Positions 44,091-57,153 are shown, numbered from the stretch's first letter. The stretch is DNA of 64,000 bases from Apostichopus japonicus (GCF_037975245.1 NC_092577.1:21016898-21080897); one strand, 5' to 3'. Program-made: numbers and translations. The notes: generated by a model from the letters alone, not told the origin.

Positions 44091-46035
44091 GGTTGTTGTT
44101 CCTCTTCGATGAGTTTTTACTTGTCAAAAGGCCTTTTCATATAAATGATTTGTGTTGATTTTTCTAATGCTAATGCTTAGCCTAGCTTTATATAGTTGGG
44201 GTAAGTATCAGATTTGGTTGGGGGAAGGGTGGGCAGTGTTTATTAGCCCCTTCAATAGCTCCACCACTGAATTGAGTACTTTACATATGCAGATATGAAA
44301 ATGAGGTCATACTGGATACTCTGCCCATTTGAAATGTTTGTGATGAGATTTTTGGGTAGCCTGATGAGTCCAAGAAATAATCTTAACTGAGAAAAATCCA
44401 GTCCCTCTGTAAGCAATAATCCAAATCTAGACACCTTCACGATTTTATTTACATTGTATGCCTATATACGAGCGGAATGGTATCAATCTGTTTCAAAGTT
44501 TTCATGTTAGTTAAAATTGACCAATTACGGCGTGTAGCGAAAATGTACGCTATACTCATCACCTAAAGGACCAAGTAATTTGCATGAAGCGACTGGGCAT
44601 TTAATTTCAAATAATTACTACGCAAATTCGGCCTTCCTTATCTTTTACAACCAGCGATACGTAGTTAAGTCCATATTAATAATAAGAAACATTTTAAGTG
44701 CCCCAATTAGATTTTGATATCTTTTAAGCCTTGTTGATGACTTGGATCATGTCTTTAATTGTCTACTTTTATACCGTGGACGAGCCTAGCGAGAATTCTA
44801 GGAAAAATCACCAAAAGGACCAACCGAGACGCCCTCTAAAGTTGTAACTTTCACCATCGCGCGACAGCGCTACTTCTGTCGCTAAAAAATTGCAAAATTC
44901 CTTATAATTTTCTTCATTTAAATAATTGGCGGACCAAATGTTCACATAATATGAACTGTTCATTAAGAAACCGCCCCTAAAAAAAAAAATCCGTCGATTT
45001 ATCACTTAGCACATCATTTCTGTCACATTTTTGTATAACCCTAGGGTTAACCCTAGGGTTACGGTTAGTGCCGTATTTACCATGAAATTTTGACATCGTA
45101 TCTGGTGAATGATGTAGAAGAACATGTCAGTTACTGTATATGCTTGTCATTTACCATTTTATTCCGTTTAAAACTAATAAAAGGGCTTTTATTGAGCTAA
45201 ATCGACAGAAGCAAAGAAGCAAAAGGACCACTCAGAACACTTCCAAATTTGAGTAAACTATCATTCAAAAAATTTACGTCACGGACACATACTTCATTGT
45301 AAATGTGTAAGATTTGAAATTATCGTCAATTAGAAAATGGTCTTTCTGACAGTACCAAATTTAACACAATTACACAATGGTATGAAAAGTTTTACATGCA
45401 TCAAAATTGAGTCTTTGCTACCGACCAAGACGTACCTGCATTATACGTTCCTTGAAGGATCTTTCAGGCACACATTTTATGAGGTTTAGAGTGGAATTTG
45501 AAGGAATAAATTCAGCGAATAGTAAAGATTCTCTTTTTAGTCTATCGCCGATTTTTGACGAGAAAATCCGGACTTATTAAGCCATGAATCAAACGGACCA
45601 TTCTATTGCGCAGCGACACTGGTCGTTATGATGCTTTGTGCAATCATGATGTCATGATGTAGACTATCTTTTCCAGTTGACGATAAAGTTGATTTATTAT
45701 GTATTTGATGCCTCAATGGAGATGCGGATTTATATCATCCTAACGTGTCATATTATACCCCCCCCCCTCACATATGCAGTGACAACAGCCTTGGCAAGAT
45801 GGGCAAATAGGGGGTGAGGAATTTTTTATTTGGTTGGGAGGGGGGGAATTTATACCACTGATATGGGAAGGAGTGTCCCCTCTGGGAGTTTTCTACAATA
45901 GATTCAACCAAGAAATTGGTCAAATACAGCTATCACAGGAAGGACAGATAGGAATTTCATTAGTGTTGTGCCTAATTGACATACGGTGTTGTATAGTAAC
46001 GTCGCGTATTCCTTAACTTTGTGTACTGTAATGTT
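44091..46035. other. AT-rich stretch without recognisable gene
   Basis: I see no exon or RNA gene. A recurring word AAAGGACCA or AACGGACCA appears at about 44565, 44815, 45223 and 45592, and again near 49713. C and G runs near 45758 and 45840 suggest further MITE debris. Confidence 0.4.
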
Positions 46036-46037
46036 TT

Positions 46038-46180
46038 CAGGGACGTAACCAGGGCGAGCAGTGGGAGAAACGGCCCCCCCCCCCCTTTCAGAGTCCAAAA
46101 ATATTTTAAAAGGGTGTTTTTTTTTGGGCCATGCTATTTTGTCAGTGCTCTTTTCATCTTGAATACTCGTCAACTCGTTA
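46038..46180. mobile_element. MITE end (CAGGGACGTAACCAGG)
   Basis: CAGGGACGTAACCAGGGCGAGC followed by a poly-C run matches the left ends of the hAT-like MITEs in this window. I could not find a convincing partner end, so this may be a truncated copy. Confidence 0.4.
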
Positions 46181-46554
46181 ACTCGATTATAATCCGGCCC
46201 ACTGATTCAGCTACTTAGTGTGGCAGATGCAATTAGCTAAATTTAGCCTATAGCCTATTACAAGCCTACAGTTTGCCATTGCGTAATAAAATACATATAG
46301 CCTAGCTGACCGCACTCGATGGAGTGTCACGAACCGTATGCACAACGACGACGTGCCTTCTCACCCTTTCTATGATTCGTCATAAGTTGTTGCACGAACA
46401 GCATGTTATGAAGCTAAGCTAGCAATCGACACTCCCTCCCCTTAGACCCCTCCCCATACCAATCGCAAAATGTGCAGACGAGGTGTGAGAAGTTCGTCAG
46501 ATACCCAATATGAAGGGAACAAAATTCTTATCCCAAAGCCATATATCTCGTGAC

Positions 46555-46735
46555 CGGAAAAATAACCCTCAGACAAATAACCCCCGGACGATAACACCCC
46601 CCCCCCCAAGCCAATAACCCCCAGGAAAACTACCACCCGGACAATTACCCTCGAGGAAAACAAAACCCTGGACAACCACCCATCCGGACAACTACCTCCT
46701 CGGATGAATACCCCGTAGGGTCCTCGTGTGCCCTG
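46555..46735 (-). repeat. GGGGGTA-type array, minus orientation
   Basis: Units such as GGACAATTACCC, GGACAACTACC and CCCCCGGACG on the + strand are the reverse complement of the array units at 39320-39510. It lies 110 bp left of the plus-oriented copy at 46845-47280, which could represent the two arms of another, more decayed foldback. Confidence 0.7.
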
Positions 46736-46844
46736 GCCCTTTATTTAAACGCGCGGGGGGGGGGGGCATGGCTATAAGGGCTATGAAAGAAAAATAATAA
46801 CAATCTGATATATCCGAATAATAATCTGATATATCAGATTAAGA

Positions 46845-47280
46845 ATATTTTCTTTAATGGCCCTAATGGGCTTTCGTACTACAGGGTTCACCAGCTAAAG
46901 GTCCGCTTGGTTCACTGGGGAGAGGGGGGGGGCACTGGGGCGCTTTTTGGTTTAGTTCGGGTAGCAACCTTTGTGAGGTATCTGTGCCGGTGTATTCGCG
47001 TGGGTGGTGTATTCGCGTGGGTGGAGTTTTCCCAGAGGTAATTGCCGGAGGGTGGGGGTTATTATCCCCAGGGGTAATTGTCATGGGGGTACTTGTCCGG
47101 GGAAAATGTCTGGGGGTACTTATCCTCGGGGGTACTTGTCCTTAGCGTTTATGTCCTGGGGTAGTTGTCCCCAGAGGTATTTCTTTTCAAGGGTTTTTCT
47201 GGGGGTGATTGTCAGAGGGGTATGAGTCCGGGGGTATGAGTCCGGGTGGTATATGTCCGGGGGGTAGTTGTCCAGCAACC
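46845..47280 (+). repeat. Composite G-rich repeat, copy 2
   Basis: TTAATGGCCCTAATGGGCTT, CGTACTACAGGGTTCACCAGC, a short G run, GTGAGGTATCTGTGCCGGTG, then GGGGGTACTTGTCC-type units to about 47275. Same order as 41331-41660. Confidence 0.75.
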
Positions 47281-47574
47281 ACATATCTCATGTGTTTCAA
47301 TGGGCACTATAGTTCCTTGTTTCAAGTAAAATAAGTGTGTTGCATTTGTCATCACTCAATGTAATCATCATACCAGCTTCATATCAACTCTCTTAAATAT
47401 GCCTTTGGTATGTAACATATGAGTAACTTCAATAATCAAGTAATTGCTAACACAACAGCCAAATGGAACTATCCAAAGTTGAGTCCAGAAAAAGAGTTGG
47501 CTCGAAAAGATTTGGCACCAAAACATCCTAACCAAAATTGGCAGAACAAATGGGTCTAAAATATTAGCTGTGAA

Positions 47575-47931
47575 CAGGGACTTAGCCAGAAATGGAAATG
47601 TGGGGCGAGGGGAACAGAATTTTAAGGGCATTTATCACAAAGGGAGCATTATAACGCTTAACGGAGCTCCATGATGTAAAAAAAAAAAGTTTGCCCAAAA
47701 TGTCTCCCACATGGCAGAAAAAAAAACTATTATAAGACTTTTGTATTACGTAGCAGACATATTTCAGGGGAAAGATTGAGAAGGGTCTCTTAGTATCATC
47801 CAACGTGAAAAGGGTGCTTGATGATTTCCCCTGCTTTTAGTTGAATTTTACTTTTAAGGGTACTCACAGGGGGGGGTGGAGAGATCTCTCCCATTGCTCC
47901 CCCACCCACCTGCCCCCTGGCTACATCCCTG
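47575..47931. mobile_element. ~357-bp MITE
   Basis: It starts CAGGGACTTAGCCAG and ends CTGGCTACATCCCTG, inverted repeats with two mismatches over 15 bp. The interior is non-coding with an A-run and C-rich right part. No clear 8-bp duplication (gctgtgaa versus tcaaacta). Confidence 0.65.
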
Positions 47932-49760
47932 TCAAACTACTTGTTTGCTTTAAACGAGTAAACATTCGAGTTTTTTTTAAAGGGTTTTACTTCTAGCGGG
48001 CCACCAGGCAATCTGCCCTTTCTGACCGGATTTACTGGATAAACAAAGCAAGACCATTTATTACTGCATCCTGCAACTGTTTAAAACACTTTGCTGACAC
48101 TGCTTGTAAAATTTAACATATATTTGAAGATATCTGTATTAGACTATTTCGACTAATTTGAATGATGCAGAACAATGCTGGTTATACGGTAGGTGGCAAG
48201 CTTTCCACATATTTAACACGGTGATGTGTATATCACTTGCGGTATATAAACTATACAGTAATCGTTTGCCAGTTTCTTTGAATTTTATAACAGAGGGTAG
48301 AGCCAGCAGTTGGGGTATAAAACACACATGTAGGGAAACCGCAGCCAATTAGTCACTCCACAATTTTGTAGCCAAAGTGGAAACATCATTGAGTTCTTGA
48401 CTGTTTGATTCAATAGTATCTTAAGTTTACAACACAGTGGCATCGTGCATACTGGTGGTTGAATCATTTTGCCATTATCATGCTTCCTTTATGATGAAAC
48501 ATATATATATATGAAAGGAGATAGCAAATCAGATAGAAAATGCAGGTGATTGGCAGGAATGGTATTGCCTGATTTGATGTTCCTATGATTTTTTTTCTCA
48601 GTACGAATTATTGCTACACTTATCACGGCAATGAACATACCAATCATCTTTTGTATGTATTGCTTACTTCAGCCCTTCTGTAAAGATTAAATATTATATT
48701 AAACATCAAAATAACATATGAAATTCCTAGCCAACCACAATTCTAATTGTCGATTTTAGTTCACTATCACCATCTTGTTAGTACTACTGTAGTGTTGCAT
48801 CATAAATTTGAGCATGGGTGTCACACTTACAACCATCTCTTGTAATGTAAACAAAGTCACCACTAACTACAGAATATTTTAGTCATTTACTCTTCACCTT
48901 CACTAATAATAATAGAACTATTTAAGGGTTATACAGCCTACTTATTATAGGCCTAAGCTACTGTAAGTTTTTAACTTTATTAACACCGGAAAGTTAGTTA
49001 GGCTAGGCTACACGTTAGTTTGAGTTGGGGACTTTTGTACACACAGCTAGGTCTACGCAACTTAGACATATGTTTTATGTACAATTTGACCCAATTCAAT
49101 TGTCAGTGATCACTTGTTTTGGCTATAATTTTATGATCTTGATACGGTTACAGTACGTAGTGTCAGATTTTAAGACTTCGACGGTAATATAAGTGATGTT
49201 GAATGCACACCAGCTGATGTAAACATGGGTAGTTGTTGTTATTATTATCGTAAGTTCTATTGCTGTGGGTGCACATAAGAACTAAAAATACATTTAGTGT
49301 GAGCCGGAAAGGCTTACCTCGTTGTGAAAGTTTTCTTGAGAAAAGGGGAATATTTTACGAAATAATGAAGTACGTTATGAAAGATGTCAAAGAAACTAAA
49401 GTATAAACAGATAAGAAGAGTTATAAAATAGGGAAACTGTGTAAACTATGAAATTTCCGTATAGAAAAATATACGTAAAGTTTTTGTTCTTAAAACAGTT
49501 GCATGAAAAAATGGACGATGTTTTCCTTTGAGTGTTAACCGGAATTGTTGGAAACGATAAGTTTTGCCGAATTTGCATGAAAGAAGTACAAACGAAGTCG
49601 AAAATACATGCAGTTGGAATGTGCATTGGCAACGACCAAACCATTATGTGCGAAAGCATCAAAAGGACAAAAAAGTTACAAGCGTACTAGATGCTCTCTA
49701 TGGCGAAAAAACACCAAAAGGACCACCGCGCTAGGTGGAGAGAGAGAGGGTTAGCATAAT
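47932..49760. other. No gene recognised
   Basis: AT-rich sequence with short random frames only. No exon with domain content, RNA gene or strong repeat is seen. Confidence 0.4.
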
Positions 49761-49764
49761 GCGT

Positions 49765-49862
49765 GCATTTGGTCTATTTGGGGTTTACAAAACCCCACAT
49801 AGACCATTATTTTGTCTATGTGGGGTTCAACACTGTGCATTTGGTCTATGTGGGGTTTTGCA
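49765..49862. repeat. Hairpin and direct repeats of TGGTCTATGTGGGGTTT
   Basis: TGGTCTATTTGGGGTTT (49770-49786) is followed after a 3-base loop by AAACCCCACATAGACCA (49790-49806): a 17-bp stem with one mismatch. Two further direct copies of GTCTATGTGGGGTT follow at about 49814 and 49843. A transcript here would form a very stable hairpin. Confidence 0.85.
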
Positions 49863-51039
49863 TTTTCGGGGCAATTGGCATTTGCGTCAAGTTGCGTGGT
49901 TCTATGACGTCACTCTCATTAATGCGCATGTGCTTACACATTTCGTCAGTCACCGGCTTTTCAAAAAAGTTAACCAATACTCGATCGTGCAAATTGTCCG
50001 AATTAACGTAACGAATTCATCCACGAAAAGAATACAGTAAGTGTTGCAAACGATGTTATTGAATAATTAAGCCCATAGTTAAGGGTGGTAAACTTTATGT
50101 AGGTTATATTTCAAGGAAACAGTACCTAAAAGTGAAGAAATATAGTGCCTAGGGCCTATTCATACGATAAAGGCTATGCCTACTGAGTACTATATATAGG
50201 CTAACAATACTGGTAGTACTACGACTAGTACTAGTAGTAGTATCAGTACCTACCAGTTATAAAGGTACTGTATTCTTACCGATTCTCGTCACAGTCATGC
50301 AAGTTCCCTTTTTACTTATTCCTTCAGTTGTACTAACTTATAGGCCTAGGCTAATGTTACTTATTGGCCTATGTGGCGAGAATGCCCCACTCGAAAATTC
50401 AGTGGCATAGGCCTTAGTAACTTTGCATGGTTCCACTGCATGGCCAGACTACTGTACTACGTGCTGTTAAACTAGATCTTGGGATTGGGCCAAGTTCAAT
50501 TTTACCAAATTAAAGGAGAAATGCTAATGCGTTAAGCAAAAGAAAACCATGTAGGGATACTCCTGGGGACTTAACCATAGTTCCTTAACCATAGCCTAAC
50601 TAAGACCTGGCTAACCTCGGCCTAACTAGGGCATATTGGCCTTGCTAGCCGATAGGTGAATGTCGTTCTAGAGTGATATAGTGTTATGAAATAGTGATGC
50701 CATCTCTTTGATGTTACCGAAACACTCCATCGAGATACCTTACAGGCCTCTTATGTATTTATCTAGGTCATGGATTCAGTTTTCCCACGAGAAGTTTTTA
50801 ACTATCTTATTGAATCTTGGTACAGGGCCTTTTCCCAAAATAGATTCCATTATGTCTGTGGAACATTCGAGAAGGTTCTCTCACGTGATATGGAAGTTTC
50901 CATAGAAAAGGGGATGGACTTCCAAACTCCCAACCAATCAGGGCAGATCAGTGCCAGTGCACTTATATCATTAGGTTAATACAGGATGGTCAGGTTATTG
51001 GCTGCCTACTGATTATGCGCAGTGAGATTTTATGGAAGT

Positions 51040-51050
51040 AAGGTATAAAA
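51040..51050 (+). promoter_or_regulatory. TATA box upstream of the second recombinase-like gene
   Basis: AGGTATAAAAG is a good match to a TATA element. It lies about 740 bp upstream of the ATG-bearing exon at 51790-51837 with an intervening stretch that could be a 5' UTR exon plus intron (donor-like AAAAGGT|GTAAGT near 51450). Position relative to a true start site is not known. Confidence 0.4.
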
Positions 51051-51789
51051 GTAAAAGGAGGCGGAAAGTTTTATCACTTGATCAGCAAATTTATCACTCC
51101 GTCAGCGCTCCGTGATCAGTTCGTTGCTTCGTCACCATTTCATCACTCTTTCTAATTGTTTAATTGACGGAGTCAAGTCAAGTCAAATCATTGTAATTTA
51201 GTTTTATTTGTAAAGAGAATCGACAGAGAAGAAATTATACCGAATCATTAAATCAAATCCTATCTCGTCAAATTGTTTTTCTGTGAAGTCATTGTTTTCT
51301 TCCGTTCGAGACATCTCCTGAAGAAGCATAAATACGGCATCAAGATATCCCAGTACCTTTCTATCGCGAGTCCCGATATAGTTTTACTATCGGAGGAGCC
51401 GGGCTCGTCACAGTATTACAATAGAACCATTTTTCTTTACTTCAAAAGGTGTAAGTGCTATACAACTACCATATAGGCTGGCCTACAGTAGGTACGGCCT
51501 AACCTAGAGGCCTAAGGGAGTATAAGGACACTTAATTTGTAGGCTTAGGGGCCTATAGCCAGTTCAGTAGTTGTACTGTACATGTACAGTATGTCACAAT
51601 TGATATGAGCAATGCTTAATCTTACTGCCAATGACAATCTTGCAGTCTTGCAGTAATTAAGTAATGTAATTTGCTTTATTAGATGTCTAGCATCCTTGCT
51701 ATTTGCAAACCTATTATTGTTCCTTGGTAAGTCCATCATAGTTGGCAGTCATACTGTATTGTCATAGGTATTCTGCATTTACTTTTCAG

Positions 51790-51837
51790 CATCATACAGG
51801 TAGTACAGCCAGCAAAATGGCAGATCAAGCTTCCCAA
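51790..51837 (+). CDS. First coding exon of the second recombinase-like gene
   Basis: Acceptor acttttcag, a short leader, then GCAAAATGG with ATG at 51817 (A at -3 and G at +4, a good Kozak context). It encodes MADQASQ and ends CAA|GTGAGT in phase 0. Confidence 0.55.
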
Positions 51838-53717
51838 GTGAGTAAAGCTATCACATTGGCTCATGTGTGAAACTATACTAGGTATATCTGAAAAGGCGGG
51901 GGTCAGGGGTTGTTTCCAAGTTGATTTATTAATATGTCATGGATTCCTCATTGTATTGGTGTTCAATATTTGGGCTTGTTATTGTGTACGAACGTGCAGT
52001 TTATTTTCAGCACAAGATAAGGGACTCTAATAGTGTAGATGAAATATAGTCTTACTTGAAACATCGAGCAAACACCTGAAGAAAGGACTCATACTTGATA
52101 ACAATTATTTTCAAGCAATTTGTGAACTGCTATGAGATGCAAATGACGTATGTTTAGCAGTAATCTTTATTGCTTACATGTAGTTGTTTTAGTCAATGAC
52201 TGCCAGTGCAGTGGCATACAATGTTCACTTTTGGTATATATTCTAGAAAACATACATGTAGACATGTGGCAGTGATCATATCGTTCTCATTCAGCTGAAA
52301 CCAAACTGGATCATCTGTAATTCTAGAACTTTAAAAGGAGGCTTCTTTGTTGGTTATTATGCTACTTATCTTCTGAGGCTTAGGCCAGAAGTTATATGGA
52401 TGGCTGCACTTAAAAAATTGAAGTATCAAGAGAAAGCAGGGCCTTTCTTGCTGATATTTGCATTATATGTTCTATGGCTTTCTATAGCACATCCATTGCA
52501 TTAAGCTTCTCTAGCTGTTGCCTTCAGGAACAAACTTTTAACAAACTGCAAGCTCATATCCATGCTACCTTCAGGTTATGATAGCAATTTGCAAGGAACA
52601 TTTACTTGGTCCAAACATTTGAACCAGTTTCCAATAGATTAGAACAGATTTTTTTTCTTAAAAAAGTGTACACGGTAGATAAATAGAAAAATTTTGTATA
52701 CCAAAAATTGAATGGTGTTAGAATAGATAGACTAACAATTTCCAGGTAGCTTAACATGTTCTGTGGTGGCAAGTTGGGTGGGGGGGGGGGCAGTTGAATT
52801 CCCAAAAGCAGCAAAGGCCAGAACTGTGCCATGTGGTGCATCAGTTTACACAACTGTTCACAGAACTGCACTCTTCATTTTTGGACCATGCATTTAAGCA
52901 TTGGAGAAATAGCAGTACTGGTCAGCTTTTTTTTTAGCGCAAATAAAGGTCAACCTAGCTAGGCCCTGTACCTCTCCAAAGGCCCTGCAAGAATCTTGGA
53001 TGGAAGGGATGGCATATTCTTCAGAAACATGCCAGTAGTACATCCAGTGGTGACACCAGCCTCAGTATTGGGGCAACTATGGGGCAAGTGTAATTTTGGG
53101 AACAGGGTCATAACATAATAATAAAAGGGAGGGATCTACAGTAAATACAGTATATGTTGTATATTTGTAAAAAATTGAAGTAAATTACATACATAGACAC
53201 AAACTGATTGCATCATGTAGTTCTCCCACTGAGCACAGCAAAATCCTTTCCTTTTTTTCTTTGTTAAGTCTAATTTCTTTTACCAACAATGGAATATATC
53301 CTGGATCATATGTAGTGAGCTATTCATAGGTTATTGTGTGTGATCATAATCACTATAAGGCTACAACATTGGGTCATACCATTCATGTGACACCCACATC
53401 AATTCATTACTGAAAGCTATTTACTTCATAAAGTAAGACATTTTGGTAATTTTTTTACCGTGTAATTTCCCATCAATTTTTCCTAATTGTTCCTTGTCAT
53501 CATTATTAATTAATGCATACAGTACTTTGGAATCTGATAGTTGGCAACTCATATATTATTTGTAATCTCACTATGTGAGGAACAGTCAGTATTAATACAG
53601 TATTACCTACATTATCTGTACATAGTCACTTTAGCTTCAAATTATACCTCAGGGAGTACTTCTAATTGAGTGACATTGGTCAGTACATGTATCACATTCT
53701 TCTCCTTTCATCCTTAG

Positions 53718-53777
53718 GTCCTTTATGCAATATTGAGAGGAGAACAATATGAAGATTAAGAAGATATTCCCAATGAG
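53718..53777 (+). pseudogene. 60-bp exon with an in-frame TAA
   Basis: Acceptor tcatccttag, donor AATGAG|GTAAAG, phase 0 both sides. It reads VLYAILRGEQYED, a TAA at 53757-53759, then EDIPNE. Acidic sequence resumes directly after the stop and the splice sites are kept, so a single nonsense change in a former exon is the simplest reading. Confidence 0.5.
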
Positions 53778-54716
53778 GTAAAGCAAAGTTATAAAGTAAG
53801 TGCTGTAGAATGCCTACCAATTAGTAATCCTGCTTATGTAGCGCATGTTTCTGAACAGGACTTTGGTCTTAAAATTTAAACTCTAGCCTATGAATGGAAA
53901 AATGGGAGCTAATTTAAAAGTTGCAACCTTGACAGCTGTTATTTTAAGTTGTATGTTTTATGATTTTTGTTTAAGTACAAGTACAATAATTGTTACTGGC
54001 TGGCAATGTGCGTTATCATCAAGTGGGGTCACCTACTGCACAATGACCAATGATAGATTGTTGACTGAAAAATTCGAAACCAGTAGTACTACTGACAAAC
54101 TGAGCACGGATCACTAATGAGCATACAAACTACATGCACGGCATTGGATTGACATTTGAAATGACTTGTATACAGATAATTGTCACCTGTGTTGATCTGC
54201 ACTCTGTGGGGTAAATGTGGGAGGCTTTTATTTTGATGAGATGTGTGGGAATTGTATCGATCAAGGATGAATATGTGTGATGGACATGTGATTTGAATTA
54301 TTTATTTAACAGTGTACTGTGTACTGTACCATATATTTGGAAAATATGTGTGAAAGCACAATATTCTGGTCATTATTTTGAGAAGTCACCATGTTTCAAA
54401 GATATGAAAAAGATATGTGGTATTATGAAAATAATATCATACTTAAGGGATCATGTACCCTTTCTTTATTAATGTTCCAAATATCACCACCTTTCCCCAT
54501 GATATTCATTGGAGACTTAATGAAATGACAAATATGTAGGAAATTATAGCAAAGCACTGAAACCTACCAAAATTGATAGTTACAACATTTTTAATTAATT
54601 CCATTCAATATGGTACACTCTACAGTGCATGGTTAGTGTTCTTATTTGCTTGTTTGCATGCAGTAATATTTTAGCAAATATTATATAATTATGACACATT
54701 ATTGAATCTATTTTAG

Positions 54717-54895
54717 CCTGCAATGAGTCCAACAGCGGAGACTGACAATGAAGATATTGATGAGGAGATGAGGATGACACCATTTTTGATATTGAGGAAA
54801 AAAGCAGTGGTGATGATGAGGAGGGGGAGGAAGAGGAAGATGATGGTGAGGATGACAACGTAGACAAGCCTTCTACATCAGAAATGAAATCAGCG
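54717..54895 (+). pseudogene. Acidic exon with a one-base deletion
   Basis: Acceptor aatctattttag, donor TCAGCG|GTATGT; length 179. It opens in frame as PAMSPTAETDNEDIDEE, then the acidic reading continues in another frame (DDTIFDIEEKSSGDDEEGEE). The switch falls within about 54765-54775, in GAGGAGATGAGGATGAC, where one G seems to be missing. Length 179 instead of a multiple of three agrees. Confidence 0.6.
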
Positions 54896-55129
54896 GTATG
54901 TTGTCATTACTTCGAGAGGGAGTTATTGTAAGTTCAGGTAGTGCTCGGTGCTAAATGTAGCAATGGTGTCAATATCACATTTCCTTTCGTCTTGCTTATT
55001 TTTTTCACACCATATGCAACAAGTATAACACCGAATCGCTATATAAGGTGCTTTGCACTAGATCTGGATAAAATCTCGACGTCGGGATCCGATCCTGACG
55101 TCAGCCCAGGCGTCCTTGTATAGGGTAGC

Positions 55130-56480
55130 TACTACCGGTGAAAAACAACTATTTTGAGGGGGCCTCCAAAACATATAGACTATACCCCTTCCCGATAATT
55201 AATGCTACCGTATGAGTTGTCTACAATGAGCTACAACTCTCGTCTCCCACATAACAAAAATTCAGTCCTGACACATACCCTCAGTGGAAAGGAAGGGGTT
55301 CCAAAAATAGGTACTTTTTTAACTTTTCAAGACAAAAACATATTTTTGGCGCAAATATAAATCATATAGGCAAAGAACCTTTCCTGGTCAGAAAATAACA
55401 CGAAATTGATGTATAACAAAGACCAGGGTGTCTTCTACTCCACGTCTAATTTAAAGGGTTAAGGGGTTTTTCAGATAGGACAAGAGAGGGGGCTGAAAAG
55501 AGGCTGTTTTCCAAATTTTGCACTTATAAAGAACACGGATTTCTATCTTGTACTCTGGGACCACGTATCTCCCGAACAGAAGCAGATATGGACCCGGGAG
55601 TTGTAGATTTGGGCTCCTGAGCATCGATTACCCCCTGTTACGTCATTTGGGCGAAATCGATTTTGGTTAAATTTTGGCCAAAACTGCAAGGGATACCCCT
55701 TATGGATTTTTCAGGTGAAAAAACTTGTCGCAAAGGCGATGTGTATCCTCTTCTGGTATTTCGTGACACGCTGATTACAAATTTGAAGTCTACTTTGGAA
55801 TTGGATGTTGTGTGGGGTGAAAAACCATTGGGGGGGCCCGAATGGGGGGTGTTTAAAAAAACAAACAAATCACACCTCATGTGGTACTCATTGGGTTGCT
55901 GATTATGAATCTGAGATTATTTTGGCGGTTCGGAGGTGTGGGGAGTGGTTGGGCCTTTTTATGCCTTCCCGGCGTTCCATTGCTCAGGCTTCTGAGGCTT
56001 TATGCTGGATGTTTCGCATTTTTGTTCAAAATGACCCCCCTACCACCTGGAAATGTGACACCCCTAGGAGTTTCATTCTATTTTGGAAAGCGGGAGAACC
56101 CTGCAAAGATGGCCGTAATCGGACTACCTTAGTAACCATGGTAACGCTCAAAAGTATAAAAGTCTGTGTTTCCAAATATATAGAGTACTTTAGTGTCAGA
56201 AAATAGGTTAATGAATTTTCATCAATAAACCGAATATGCAAATGAGCTGAAATTTGTATGACGTCATCAATAGGATGTAAAGGAGCGGTAAAAACAGTTT
56301 GAAGAAGCCAGCCAAGTTTTGCACGGGGGGAGGGGGTCCCCACCCCCAACATTCACCCCCTCCAATTGTCACGAAAAAAACGCCAATTTGTCGAGGAGGT
56401 GCTGGGGTATCTAAAAATATCAATTTTCCATTTTTAAGTCCCGGTCGTCCATTGTCAGGTCCTGACAGTCCAATGGTCTG
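55130..56480. other. Unclassified inserted sequence
   Basis: Composition differs from the intron around it: G-runs, CCCC-runs and several medium-length open frames (for example 55805-56206) that match nothing I know. It lies between the acidic and zinc-finger exons of the second recombinase-like gene. Possibly a non-autonomous element; no ends were recognised. Confidence 0.35.
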
Positions 56481-57038
56481 AACTTAGGTGTAGTAATATC
56501 AAACAGTAGTGGCTGTGCAAAGCATAGTACTGTCACCCTATTGCTATGCATCCATGATAATTGAGCATACGTAATATGCGTTCTGCGGCTGCGCATTACA
56601 CATTTCCAATCATATTATTTTACCATTTATTATTGTACCAGTCAAGACAAATGTAAGTACAGTATATGCTTGCTTAAAGTATTCAAGAAATCTGATAGAA
56701 ATAGAATTCTGATATGAGATATATTTGTCAGTTTAAGGGAACTCATGCACATTCATGACCCAACTTGAGTGACAGCATCTGTTTGACTAGTATGCATTCA
56801 ACCTCATGGTCTAAACATTGATGAAGGACATGTTTTGATTTTGATACTACAAACTTATTTAAAAATAACCATTCACATCTATACTAGGTCTAATGTTAGA
56901 TCTAATGATGCATTCAGTGGCTAGATCAGACTTTCTCAAATGCAATCGATGCATGATTTGCTGATATTCCATTAAATTATCATAACAATTCATTCACAAC
57001 TACCTTAATTTTATTATCCTATGTAGTGATCTTATCAG

Positions 57039-57153
57039 GCGTTCCAAAGAGCCGCAATACAAGCGAAGACCTCGAGATTGTATTGTGCTGGGATGCCATG
57101 CCAAGATGGTGATCCGGCTTGATAACCATCTGGTAGCCGTACATAAGTTAAAG
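57039..57153 (+). CDS. Zinc-finger exon
   Basis: Acceptor atcttatcag, donor TTAAAG|GTATCA. Entered in phase 2 it reads CIVLGCHAKMVIRLDNHLVA then VHKLK: C-x4-C...H-x4-H, a C2H2-like finger of the kind that precedes the recombinase domain in this gene family. The preceding acidic exon ends in phase 0, so an additional exon may be missing from my model. Confidence 0.55.

Noticed and set aside
49735-50040. A 101-codon frame over the hairpin region
   Set aside because: Created by the repeated TGGTCTATGTGGGGTT words; no conserved features.
50770-50979. A 69-codon frame starting MDSVFPREVF
   Set aside because: An acceptor-like tatttatctag precedes it, but no partner exon or domain was recognised; left unannotated.
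53890-54117. A 75-codon ATG frame with a signal-peptide-like start
   Set aside because: It lies in an intron of the second recombinase-like gene with no promoter, splice or homology support; length is within chance for AT-rich DNA.
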